From Pelecanus crispus (Eukaryota > Chordata > Aves > Pelecaniformes > Pelecanidae), in NCBI RefSeq assembly GCF_030463565.1, contig NC_134675.1, positions 10,561,862 through 10,625,861 of the forward strand: 64,000 bases of DNA, read 5' to 3'. Positions 45,916-56,593 of this stretch are shown here, piece by piece. Under the pieces are notes generated by a model. That model saw only the letters and a program-made list of their open reading frames with translations. It was not told the origin of the DNA and made no database searches. Each line of letters begins with the position of its first letter. The first letter of the stretch is position 1. The translations under genes were made by a program, and so were the position numbers.

Positions 45916-47406
45916 ATCATAGAATGCTTTGGGTTGGAAGGGACCTTTAGAGGTCATCTAGCCCAACCCCCCTGCAGTGAGCAGGGACAGCTTTAACTAG
46001 ATCAGGTTGCTCAGAGCCCCATCCAACCTCAGGTTGCTCAGAGCTCCATCCAACCTGACCTTGAATGTTGCCAGGGATGGGGCCTCCACTACCTCTCTGG
46101 GCAACCTGTTCCAGTGCTTGACCACCCTCATTGTAAAAAAATTTCTTTCTAATGTCTAGTCTAAATCTATTCTTCTTTAGTTTAAATCCATTATTCCTTG
46201 TCTTGTCACAACAGGCCTTATTAAAAAGATTCTCCCCATCTTTCCTGTAGGCCCCCTTTAAGTACTGGAAGGTCGCAATAAGGTCTCCTCGCAGCCTTCT
46301 CTTCTCTAGGCTGAACAATCCCAACTCTTTCAGCCTGGCCTCATAGGAGAGGTGTTCCAGCCCTTGGATCATTTTGGTGGCCCTCTTCTGGACCCACTCC
46401 AGCAGGTCCATGTCCTTCCTGTGCTGAGGGCCCCAGAGCTGGACGCAGTACTCCAGATGAGGTCTCACCAGAGCAGAGTAGAGGGGCAGAATCCCCTCCC
46501 TTGACCTGCTGGCCACGCTTCTTTTGATGCAGCCCAGGATACGGTTGGCTTTCTGGGCTGCAAGTGCACATTGCCGGCTCATGTCCAGCTTTTCATCCAC
46601 CAGTACCCCCAAGTCCTTCTCCGCAGGGCTGCTCTCAATCTCTTCATCCCCCAACATGTATTGATATTGGGGGTTGCCCCATCCCAGATGCAGGACCTTG
46701 CACTTGGCCTTGTTGAACCTCATGAGGTTCACACAGGCCCACCTCTCCAGCTTGTCCAGGTCCCTCTGGATGACATCTCGTCCTCCTGGCGTGTCAATGG
46801 CACCACTCAGCTTGGTGTCGTCTGCAAACTTGCTGAGGGTGCACTCAATCCCACTGTCTATGTCATTGATGAAGATATTAAATAGTATTGGTTCCAGTAC
46901 GGACCCCTGAGGGACACTACTTGTCACCGGTCTCCATGTGGACATCGAGCCATTGACCACGACCCTCTGGATGCGACCATCCAGCCAATTCCTTATCCAC
47001 CAAACAGTCCACCCATCAAACCCATATCTCCCCAATTGAGAGAGAAGGATGTTGTGGGGGACTGTGTTGAACGCTTTACAGAAATCCAAGTAGATGACAT
47101 CCATTGCTTTTCCCTTGTCCACTGATGCAGTCATTCCTTCATAGAAAGCCACTAGGCTGGTCAGGCAGGACTTGCCCTTGGTGAAGCCATGCTGGCTGTC
47201 TCAAATCACCTCCCTGTCCTCCATGTGCTTGAGCATAGCTTCTAGGAGGATCTGCTCCATGATCTTCCCAGGCACAGAGGTGAGGCTGACAGGTCGGTAG
47301 TTCCCAGGGTCCTCCTTTCTTCCCTTTTTAAAAATGGGCACAACATTCCCCTTTTTCCAGTCACCGGGAACTTCTCCTGACTGCCATGACTTTTCAAATA
47401 TCATGG
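45916..47406 (-). mobile_element. CR1 LINE, antisense (CR1-9)
   Basis: An antisense CR1 of the CR1-2 subfamily with its tail at 45916. It is 5'-truncated at 47406. A 26-base piece (GGTTGCTCAGAGCYCCATCC) is duplicated in tandem at about 46003-46055. Left flank TTGTTCTT and right flank TTGTTAGT may be a decayed target duplication. Confidence 0.9.
45947..47152 (-). pseudogene. CR1-9 reverse transcriptase
   Basis: An open minus-strand frame of 401 codons covers [20 protein letters not shown] and the FADD box to the C-terminal region, running on into 3' UTR text. A TGA at 47201-47203 (plus-strand TCA) breaks the upstream RT part at the same codon as in CR1-2. The upstream frame (47201-47404) has GNYRPVSL. 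Confidence 0.85.
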
Positions 47407-47773
47407 TTGTTAGTTGTGTTTTAGTTGTTGCTAAGTACCGCTTATGCTAGTCAAGGACTTTTCAGCTTCCCATGCTCTGCCAGGTGCACAAGAAACCGGG
47501 AGGCGGCACATACGGAATAGTTGATGCAAACTGACCAAAGGGCTATTCCATACCATGTGATGTCATGCTCAGTATATAAACTGGGGGGAGTTGGTCAGGG
47601 AGCAGTGATTGCTCTTCCTTTGCTGTCCTATTAAACTGCCTGTATCTCAACCCATGGGGTTTACTCCCCCCCCCCCCCCCCCCCCCAATTCTCTTCCCCA
47701 TCCCACCGGAGGGTGGGGGGGTGACTGAGCAGCTGCGTGGTGCTTAGTTGCCGACTGGGGTTGAACCATGACA
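47407..47773 (+). mobile_element. Partial 5' LTR-A of a sense provirus (LTR-A5)
   Basis: An LTR-A that lacks its first 130 bases or so and ends AACCATGACA at 47773. TATATAAA lies near 47573, and the CRE is decayed to TGATGTCA. A run of more than 20 C interrupts R/U5 near 47666. A primer-binding-site-like sequence and gag follow, so this is a 5' LTR. Confidence 0.85.
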
Positions 47774-47780
47774 GTCTTTT

Positions 47781-47798
47781 TTGCACCCAATGTGGGGC
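47781..47798 (+). other. Primer-binding site, tRNA-Lys type
   Basis: TTGCACCCAATGTGGGGC lies 7 bases after the LTR. It agrees at 15 of 18 bases with the tRNA-Lys(1,2) primer site of betaretroviruses; two of the three changes are CpG decay. This suggests tRNA-Lys priming. Confidence 0.65.
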
Positions 47799-49620
47799 AC
47801 GAAGGCTTGAGATAACGACAGATCTGACCAGAGTGTTTTAAAACAAATTTGTTATAACCATTTTTTATATTAGTTTAGTAATCGCTGGTCACAATGTTGA
47901 TGTTTTTGCTCTCAGTTTTTTGCATTTCTTCTCAGAGTTGTACTATGTGATACCTTAGTTGCTGTATGTACTCCATATGGTGCTGTTTATTGCTTCTCAG
48001 AACTGGATTAAAGTTATCTCTTTGCTGTACGTTGTAACATTGGTTTATGGTATGATAAAATAATTGGTCATGAGATTGTACTCAGCACTGCTGTCATTCC
48101 TGTACTTTGGGAGCCATTTTTCAGAACCTATTAATGATTACACTTTTTACCTCTTCTCCTTGGAGAACTGATCCATTGAAGAGACAGAGGAGGACACTTT
48201 CCCCCGCTTCTTTACTATCCCTTCCTCCTTCAGGCTAGTTAAAACAGCTTTTGAGAATTCTGAATATCCTTGGGATATTCAAACTAGCATCTCTGTACTG
48301 CTATGTCTCCTGAATGGGGTTCACGTCTTGTTTAGGGTTAAACAACTATTTAGGGTTAAACAACTGTTTAAGAATATCATCCAGAGTTCAACCCTGCCAA
48401 AAGGTGCCACGGCTGCTCCAACCCTCATGACAAGCACTGTGGCAACTCAAACCCTAGTGAAAAGCATTACACCTGAACTAGAGGACCAACCTGTGTTGGT
48501 ATCAGTCGCCCCCATACACAAGAAGGAATTTTGGAAGTGAAAGTCACCTCATTAAGAAAGGGATCATGAAAAAACAGAGCTATTACAAGGAGAGGAGGAG
48601 CAGGAGGAAGAACTTATTTATGAGATGGAAACCACCCAATCCTTATCCTTGAGTAACCTGTGAGATATGCAAAAAGATTTCAGTTGTCATCCAGGCGAGC
48701 ATGTTGTCACCTGGTTGCTCCAGTGCTGGGATAATGGGGCAGTAGCCTGGAATTAGAGGGTAAGGAAGCCAAACAACTGGGATCCCTTTCTAGGGAAGGG
48801 GGCATTGACAAAGCAATTGGAAAAGGGGCAAAAACACTCAGCCTCTGGAGGCAACTTCTGTCAATCATGAAGGAAAGGTATCCCTTCAAGGAGGATGTTA
48901 TATACCGCCCAGGCAAATGGGACCACCATGGAGAGACGTATCCAGTACCTGAGGGAATTAGGCATGCTGGAGGTGATTTATAGTGACCTGAACAATGAGC
49001 AGTTACCCAAAGATCCACATGAAGTCAGGTGCACAGGACCCATGTGGTGGAAGGTGGTACAGAGCACGCCAGCATTGTATGTCAACTCGTTGGCAATACT
49101 GGCCTGAAAAGATGACGAGGCACCAACGGTGGATGAAGTGGCTGGCCGACTCCGGGAATATGAAGAAAGTATCTCTTCCTCTCTTGTCTCAGCTGTGGAG
49201 AAACTGGGCCAAGAGTTCCAGCAACTCAGAGAGGATCTGTCCTACTCCCCACCTGTACAAACCAGTATTTCAGCCACTAAGAGTCAATGTCCTTCTGCTC
49301 AAGAGAGAGGATATAGAGGATACACACCACGGGGCACCCTGTGGTTTTACCTCCATGACCACGGAGAGGACATGAGGAAGTGGGATGGAAAACCCACCTC
49401 GACCCTAGAGGCACAGGTGCATGAGTTGCAAGGAAAAACTATTACACAAGGCGGTTCTCCCAGGAAAATTGCAGCTCCAGTTTCCAGTGAGCAGTTCCCC
49501 AGACAGAGTAAGAGGGCTAATTTTATTTCCGATCTTAATCAAGGGACTTCTGATTCACAGTTGGAAGAAGCAAGTAATGAATACTATGACCAGTATTAGA
49601 GGGGCCCTACCTCCAGCCAG
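47799..49620 (+). pseudogene. gag: Family A gag remnant
   Basis: Gag codes the structural proteins of the virus core. Here it is broken into several frames: 48328-48540, a short stretch near 48750-48900, 48895-49107 and 49129-49599. Capsid-like text includes the PMWWK segment and a coiled, Glu-rich stretch (REYEESISSS) near 49150. The C-terminal part is charged and I see no Cys-His zinc knuckle. A 16-base tandem duplication (TTTAGGGTTAAACAAC) lies near 48336-48366. Protease follows in another frame. Confidence 0.7.
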
Positions 49621-49689
49621 GTGGAGGAAAGGGACAACCGGGTTTACTGGACTGTGTGGATTCGATGTCCTGGCACATCAGACCCACAG

Positions 49690-49986
49690 GAGTAGAAGGC
49701 TCTAGTGGACACCGGTGCACAGTGTACCCTAATGGCATCAAACTATAGAGGGGCAGAACCCATTTGTATTTCTGGAGTGACAGGGGGATCCCAACAGCTC
49801 ACTGTACTGGAGGCCAAAGTGAGCCTAACTGGGAATGAGTGGCAGAAGCACCCCATTGTGACTGGCCCAGATGCTCCGTGCATCCTTGGCATAGACTACC
49901 TCAGGAGAGGGTATTTCAAGGACCCAAAAGGGTACTGGTGGGCTTTTCGTATAGCTGCCTTGGAGACACAGGAAATTAAACAGTAG
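49690..49986 (+). pseudogene. pro: Family A protease
   Basis: An aspartic protease that would cut the viral polyproteins. The catalytic DTGA motif is at 49708-49719, and a flap and the ILGIDYL end motif follow. The frame is open to TAG at 49984-49986. The frame starts after a TAG near 49694, so it was probably made by frameshift or readthrough from gag. As the active form is a dimer, this length of about 95 residues fits the family. Confidence 0.8.
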
Positions 49987-49992
49987 TCCACC

Positions 49993-50567
49993 TTGCCTGG
50001 TCTCTCAGAGGACCCTTCTATTGTAGGGATGCTGAGGGTCGAAGAACAACAGGTGCTGATCGCTACCACAGCAGTGCATCGGCGGCAATATCGCACCAAC
50101 CAAGACTCCCTGATTCCCATCCATAACCTGATTCGTCGACTGGAGAGCCAGGGAGTGATCAGCAAGACTCGCTCACCCTTTAACAGTCCCATATGGCCAG
50201 TGCGAAAGTCTAATGGGGAGTGGAGACTTACAGTGGACTATCATGGCCTGAACGAAGTTACACCGCCACTGAGTGCTGCCGTGCCAGACATGCTAGAACT
50301 TCAATATGAACTGGAGTCAAAGGCAGTCAAGTGGTATGCCACAAGTGATATTGCTAAGGCGTTCTTCTCGATCCCTTTGGCAGCAGAGTGCAGGCCCCAG
50401 TTTGCTTTCACTTGGAGGGGCTTCCAGTACAGCTGGAATTGACTGACCCAAGGGTGGAAACACAGCCCCACCATTTGCCATGGACTGATCCAGATGACAC
50501 TGGAACAGTATGGGGCTCCAGAAGATCTGCAATATATTGATGACATCATCATATGGGGCAACACAGC
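49993..50567 (+). pseudogene. pol: Family A reverse transcriptase, first part
   Basis: The fingers and palm of RT are clear: the SPFNSPIWPVRKSNG block, a palm Asp in SDIAKAFF, and YIDD at 50533-50544. A TGA at 50443-50445 splits the frame before the LTQGWKHSPT block. An antisense LTR-A starts only 23 bases after YIDD. The RT resumes at 50989. Confidence 0.9.
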
Positions 50568-50988
50568 TGTCGTGGTTTAGCCCCAGCCAGCAACTAAGCA
50601 CCACGCAGCTGCTCACTCACTCCCTCTGCCCCGGTGGGATGGGGGAGAGAATCAGAGGACTAAGAGTGAGAAACACTCCTGGGCTGAGATAAGAACAGTT
50701 TAATAATTGAAATGAAGTAAGGTAGTAATGATGATAATAACAATATAATAATGATAATAATAATAATAATATACAAAGCAAGTGATGCACAGTGCAATTG
50801 CTCACCACCTGCTGATCGATACCCAGACAGTTCCCGAGTAGTGATTGCTGCTCCCTGGCCAACTCCCACCAGTTTCTATACTGAGCATGACGTCATATGG
50901 TATGGAATAGCCCTTTGGTCAGTTTGGATCAACTATTCTGCCAGCTGCTAGGAAGAAAATTAATTCTATTCCAGATGAAACGAGGACA
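50568..50988 (-). mobile_element. Solo LTR-A, antisense, in family A pol (LTR-A6)
   Basis: A 421-base antisense LTR-A flanked by perfect ACAGC copies (50563-50567, 50989-50993). Joining the flanks gives the expected pol text. The CRE TGACGTCA is intact at 50888-50895. About 140 bases of U3 are deleted between CTATTCTG and CCAGCTGC near 50940. So this family inserted into another of its own copies. Confidence 0.9.
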
Positions 50989-52066
50989 ACAGCAGAAGTG
51001 TTTGAGAAGGGGAAAAAAATAGTCCAAATCCTTCTGAAGGCCGGTTTTGCAATAAAACAAAGTAAGGTGAAGGGACCTGCACAGGAGATCCAGTTTTTTA
51101 GGAATAAAATGGCAAGATGGACGTCGTCAGATCCCAATGGATGTGATCAACAAAATAACAGCTATGTCCCCACCAACTAGCAAAAAGGAAACACAAGCTT
51201 TCTTAGGCGTTGTGGGTTTTTGGAGAATGCATATTCCAAATTACATTGGTAAGCCATCTGTACCAGGTGACCCAGAAGAAGAACGATTTCAAATGGGGTC
51301 CTGAGCAACAACAAGCCCTTGAACAAATTAAATGGGAGATAGTTCATGCAGCAGCCCTTGGGCCAGTGTGGGCATGGCAGGATGTAAAATATGTGCTCTA
51401 CACCACAGCCAGGGAGAATGGCCCTACCTTGAGCCTCTGGCAGAAAGCACCAGGAGGAGACTCGAGGTCGACCCCTAGGGTTTTGGAGTTGGGGATACAG
51501 AGGATCTGAGGCCTGCTATCGTCCAACTGAAAAAGAGATATTGACAGCTTATGAAGGGGTTTGATCTGCTTCGGAAGTGGTTGGTACTGAAGCACAGCTT
51601 CTGCTGGCACCCTGACTGCTGGTGCTGGGCTGGATGTTCAAAGGGAGGGTCCCCTCTACACATCATGCCACTGATGCTATGTGGAGTAAGTGGGTTGCAC
51701 TGATTACACAGTGGACAGGAATAGGAAACCCCAGTCAACCAGCAATCTTGGAAGTGATCATGGACTGGACAGAAGGCAAAAATTTTAGAATATCGCCAGA
51801 GGAGGAGGTGACACGTGCTGAGGAGGCCCCACTGTATAATAAATTGCCAGAAAATGAAAAGCAATATGCCCTGTTCACTGATGGGTCCTGTCGTCTTGTG
51901 GGAAAGCATTGGAGGTGGAAAGCTGGTGTGTGGAATCCTATACGACAAGTTGCAGAAACTGCTGAAGGAGAAGGGGAGTCGAGTCAGTTTGCAGAGGTGA
52001 AAGCCATCCAGCTGGCTTTAGATATTGCTGAACGAGAAAAGTGGCCAGTACGAAGATTTTGATAAG
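50989..52066 (+). pseudogene. pol: Family A RT end and RNase H, truncated
   Basis: After the LTR the RT thumb and connection continue in shifted frames: VFEKGKKIVQ near 51000, the FLGVVGFW segment near 51210, and FKWGPEQQQALEQIK near 51285. RNase H appears at 51850-52060 with catalytic Asp in LFTDGS and Glu in FAEVKAIQLAL. It stops at about 52060 in the words GPV, where LTR-I sequence begins. Integrase is missing on this strand. Confidence 0.85.
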
Positions 52067-52243
52067 GACAGGGCCGCTCTCTGCTCCAGCCATGTAGGAG
52101 TTTCTGGTACAATTAAGGGGTGCTTAACTGACTAACTCGCTACACAAAAGCGGCGGCCTGGAATTCCTGAGATTGTAAAGCCGTTGAAGAGAAAGAGGAA
52201 TGGGGGGTGGGGGTGGGGGGGGGGGGGTGTGCACCACCACAAT
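52067..52243 (-). mobile_element. LTR-I fragment (copy 3)
   Basis: The U3 start of an antisense LTR-I. It matches 12935-13120 and ends with a G-rich run and CCACCACA at 52243. The left side is cut at the RNase H junction. The rest of the LTR is not found nearby. Confidence 0.75.
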
Positions 52244-52614
52244 CATACATATACAATGTCCTGTTTTGCTCATTTGCAAACTTGCTGATGTAATGCAGGT
52301 GCTGTTGTCCAAATTCCGAGATATGCAGCTGGCCGCCCTTGTTGGCACCCATGCAAAAGTAGGTGCAGATGGGAGGAACGAACTATCCTGGGTTACTGTG
52401 ACAACGAGATAAAACGTGCTTGGGACTCTACATTCTGGGGGAGGCGAACTATCCCAGGTTACCATAACAACAAGATAAGACCTGCTTGGGACTGCATACT
52501 TGGGTGGGGGAGGCAAACTATGCTGGTTATTGTATGCTGGTCTTCTCACGCCCTACACAGAATCTGTTACAATTTGTATTGTTAACATTCCATGTAAGAT
52601 TCCAGAGTTTTAGA
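52244..52614 (-). other. Env SU continuation with a 67-base tandem repeat
   Basis: Next to the env start the minus strand keeps SU-like text with two N-X-T sites (about 52540-52614) in a shifted frame after a T run. At about 52381-52530 a unit of about 67 bases (GAACTATCC..GGTTAC..) is repeated twice and begun a third time. I do not recognise the repeat. Confidence 0.4.
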
Positions 52615-53142
52615 CTAGCAAAAAACATGATCATTTGTTATTGCTGACTCATCATTACAGGTCCATGAGGATTTCGGGTCAGAACCAATACAAGCTTGTA
52701 CTCTGTTACATTTAAATTGAAAGCACGTTTGGGTTTGATTGTAATACAGAGTGTAATCATAATTGCTTGTTTTTCCCACCCAGGTTGAATTTGTGCTCTG
52801 GGACATTCTAATGCACCACGGGGCTCTATCATAAGAATGTGCCTTAAAAGGTTGGTGTTGATAATTTGGAGTGTTGGGGAGTAAGTATGCCAAATTAGGT
52901 TGATACCAAGATGCTTCAGAAACAGGTTCAGCTAACCACCCAAATTTGGTATCTGATGATTGAAGGTAGTGTAGGCAATACCAACAATCCAGTACTTTAC
53001 CTAATTGAGAAATTGTATTAATAAATTGAATTTTATGATTATTGTTCCATTCTTGAGATAAGGAAAAACAAGACACAAATAAGGATAAGCACAGTATAAC
53101 AGATGTCATCATCATTTTAAGGTTATGATTTCCTGGGCGCAC
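52615..53142 (-). pseudogene. env: ERV-E env surface subunit, N-terminal part
   Basis: This is the antisense copy of the env start at 477. The open minus-strand frame starts with a leader and signal peptide, then the CWYC motif, and holds more central SU than the copy at the left edge. Several N-X-S/T sites are visible. It stops at a T-run frameshift near 52620. No TM subunit is found, so the gene is truncated. A splice-acceptor-like tract lies upstream at about 53190. Confidence 0.8.
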
Positions 53143-53179
53143 TCTAGTCTCATCCAGGCCAAAGGATCCCTCCGGGTAG

Positions 53180-53974
53180 AATTTGTTACCTGAAAGAGAT
53201 AAGAGATTATCTGGTCTTGGAGATTATCCAAGCTTCAGTGATAGTTAAAGAGAGTCCCCATTTGGAAATGGCTATCCATATGCCTTTTTCTTGGGGAGAC
53301 AGTAAAGTGACAGACATTTTACCCATTGAAGGGTAGTCAATAAGAACAGTGTCACCCTGAGAAAAATGATGGGTTGACAGTGGGATTTCTGGAGGTTTTG
53401 TGGGATGGATAGTTGGAAAATGAGCTCGTTCCACTGGGCATCCAGTGGGTGTCTCAGTTATTTAGGTGTCAGATGGCCTTGGGTAAGACTTTACCCCATT
53501 TTCTTGTATATAAATTTTGTCCTAGAACTCATTTTAAAAGACCATTCCACCTCTCGACCATGCCATTACTTTGAGGTCTATAGGGTAGGTGGAATACCCA
53601 GGTGACTCTATGGTGTTCACACCATTCTTGGACAATGTTTTTTTTTCAAGTGAGTGCTGTTGTCAGATTGCACAGCGGAGGGCATAGGAGTATCAGCAAT
53701 CCATGGATTAAGCCCTGCCACAGTGGCAAGACCATCAGCTCTCCATCAGGGGAAAGCTTTCCCTAAGCCTGATATCATTTCAACTCCAGTAAGGATATAG
53801 CGCCACCCCTCGGGTGTTCGAGGGAGAGATCCAACGTAATCTATTTGCCAAGTGGACCAGGGGACTTTACCATCTCTGATTAGCAAAAGTCTGTCCTTCC
53901 TTGCAATGTTTTCTGATTTCTGCACATATTTCACAGCTGGAGATCAAGTTACGTGCTAGCTGAGTGCTTAGTGG
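53180..53974 (-). pseudogene. pol: ERV-E integrase, second part
   Basis: Integrase joins viral DNA to the host genome. The minus strand has the CEICAEIRKH zinc-finger end (near 53930), the WQIDYVGSLPRTP core segment with a catalytic Asp (near 53850), and the C-terminal tail (53207-53434). Several stops separate them. The first part of the zinc finger lies at 55184 and beyond; LTR-H splits the gene. Confidence 0.8.
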
Positions 53975-55179
53975 TGTCACGAAAATTCGCAACTGGCCCA
54001 TGCTGACCGAGGAGAGAGGCCAGGGTGCAAAGTATAGAATTACAAGGGTAAATATTTATTCATGTGCATGAGGTGTCCCAGCCAAATTGGGGCACCCCGA
54101 ATGTGGTTTTACACAGGGTTCTTACACCCTTCAAGCATTCAGGTACAACACAATTTGACTAATCACTAACACCCACACTACCGATGTAAAGTTTTGCAAA
54201 GCAACTATAGTTCTACAGCATTATTGCTGCTTGTCTATTGATCCAGATGTCCCCAGAGTCAGTCTTGCTATAGTTACTTATCTATGATGCCAGACAACAC
54301 TGGGAGGGTTTCAAAGACATTAGAGGTGCTAGGATGCTGGTGTTATCTTGGCTGTCCAGGGGTATCCTTTATCCTTCATGGACAGCTCTAAGCTTCCAAG
54401 AAGCAAAGTCCTTATTTCCAGGGCCAGGCTGTCCTTTAGTTTGTTTTATTTAATCATGAACTATACCAATACCAAAGTCTCCAGTAAAATTCCACTACCT
54501 TATTACATTACAATGTATAATGTGAACTAATATTGTATTGGGTCTGGCTGAGATGGAGTTATTCTTCCCCATAGCAGCCCTCATAGTGCTGTGCTTTGTA
54601 TTGGTAGCTAGAAAGGTGTTGATAACACACCAGTGTTTTGGCTACTGCTGAGCAGTGCTTCCACAGCATCAAGGCTGTCTCTCCAACATTTCCCCCCTTC
54701 ACCAGTAGGCTGGGGGTGGGCAAGAGATTGGGAGGGGACATAGCCAGGACAGCTGACCCAAAGTGACCAAAGGGATATTCCATACCATATGACATTGGCT
54801 CAGCAATAAAAGCTAAGAGAAAGGAGTAGGAAGGGAGGGCATTCGTTATTTACGACGTTTGTCTTCTGGAGCAACCTCTACACATACCGAAGCCCTGCTT
54901 CCCGGGAAGTGGCTGGACATCGCCTGCTGATGGGAAATAGAGAATAAAATCTTTGTTTTCCTTTTGCTTCCACACACAGCCTTTGCTTTTGGTTTTTTTT
55001 TTATTAAACTGCCTTTATCCTTACCCACGAGGTTTTTTTCCATTTCATTTTCTCCCCACCTGTCCTGCTGAGGAGGGGAGTGATAGAGTGGCTTGGTGGC
55101 ACCTGGTGTTAACAAAGTTAATACACTTTCATACTATAAAGACTGATTGATTATAATAGGGAAGGGAATTTTCATAAAA
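53975..55179 (-). mobile_element. LTR-H in ERV-E integrase, carrying LTR-C3
   Basis: An insertion between the two halves of the integrase. It starts TGTCACGAAAATTCGC; the other end, read on the minus strand, is TTTTATGAAAATTCCC, 12 of 16 bases alike. GTGG flanks both sides (53971-53974 and 55180-55183). A minus-strand AATAAA lies near 54052. LTR-C3 is inside it. Without that it is about 630 bases. Confidence 0.65.
54534..55112 (+). mobile_element. LTR-C nested in LTR-H (LTR-C3)
   Basis: A sense LTR-C from TGTATTGGG, with the shared U3 core GATATTCCATACCATATGA near 54773, AATAAAAG near 54815, and a U5 that ends early at GGCACCTGGTG near 55112. The last 20 bases of the LTR (CAACCCACCACA) are missing, so no duplication can be read. 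Confidence 0.75.
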
Positions 55180-55183
55180 GTGG

Positions 55184-56590
55184 CCACCCCCTAATGTGTG
55201 CTTGTTTAAGTAAATCATCTGTACTAGTATGTCCTAATGAAGCATGCAGCCAGTGGGCTAATCTGTTCCATTTAGTGGAATCAGGGTCTATAGCAATATT
55301 AATTCGAGGTAGCCGGTTGCCCTTGGCATTGAGTTCGGCTTCCGTAGTATTAGCTTTTTGGTGGGCAGGTACATGTCGTACTCTAAGGGAATGGGATAAA
55401 GCTAATTGATATAATTTTTCCCAGTATAGGCATCGCCAAACTTCTCCTTTCCCTGCTTGCCAGTCATGTCATTGCTAGTTTCCAGCTAGTTCACCCAGCT
55501 TTAAAAGCTTGGGTGATGGCCAGTAATTCAGCCAATTGGGCTGAACCTTTTCTTTCCTCAGTTAACTTTGCTTTTTCCATCAGCAGAAATGGCTGTGGCT
55601 TTACCAAACCAAACAGCATTTTTTAGATGGGCACTTCCATCTGTAAACCCAACTCCTGAAGTATTATTAGGGTTAAAAGGAGGGGCATCTTGTATAGGAG
55701 AGGATGGCATGCCTCTTTCATATTCTTGAGGTAGTCCTATTCAAGTTACAGTTTCAGTGAGAGTCCTTCCTGAACGATCGTTTCCCAGAAGGACAGCACG
55801 ATGATGAATGTAAAGTGCCCACTGTCGAACTGTAGATTTTTGGGCTAGCCCTAGGGGTAGCTCTTAGCCTTCTATAATATCTTTTAAAATAGGGAGAGGA
55901 GTATGCAGAGTGACTGTACAATTTGTAGTAAGATTTTCCATTTCCCTGAGAGCGGTATAAGCTGCCATAAGCACCTTTTCATATGGGGTGTAGTTACATT
56001 AGGAATTCTGCCTATATGACCCAAATTTGATAAGGGCGCTGAGCACCACTTTCTTGCCATAAACCATATCTGTGGCCATGTTCTCCTACTGTGAGGTGTA
56101 AGTGGAATAGAGCAGTAGAATGAATGGGACCTAGTGATTGATATATTTTAATTTCTTCTGTTAAAGGGAGAAATGCAGTTTCATGACTGGGAGTCCACTC
56201 CCAGTTTTGTTTTTTTTTTTTTTTTTCTTAAGTAAATTATATAGAGGCCAAGCTATCTGTGCAAACAGTGGGATGTGGTCCCTCCAAAACCCTAGAGAGC
56301 CTAAGCACTCTCGCAGAGATTTTTTTATCGGGGTGGGGAGATATATTTAGCAGGGTATCAAGGGTCAAAGTTGGGACTGATTTTCTTCCCCCTATCCATC
56401 AGGTTCCTAGAAAGGTAACTTCCTGGCTAGGGCCCTGGCGTTTTTTGGGTGATATTTCTAGTCCTGATCAGGTTAAGTATTCCCAAATTTGTGTAGCAGC
56501 TTCACGAACTATTTCTTCAGTGGGGCTTCCTATTAAAATATCATCAATATATTGCAATAAAGTTATATCAGGACGTAATGGGCAATTGCA
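55184..56590 (-). pseudogene. pol: ERV-E RT end, RNase H and integrase start
   Basis: Read on the minus strand, this covers the YIDD box (plus 56540-56551), the RT connection, the RNase H end (VRHVPAHQK with its His near 55365) and the integrase zinc-finger start with its two His (HWLHASLGH near 55240). The text is in many frames with stops, and a T/A run lies at 56207-56226. Order and motifs are clear even though no long frame stays open. Confidence 0.7.
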
Positions 56591-56593
56591 TAA

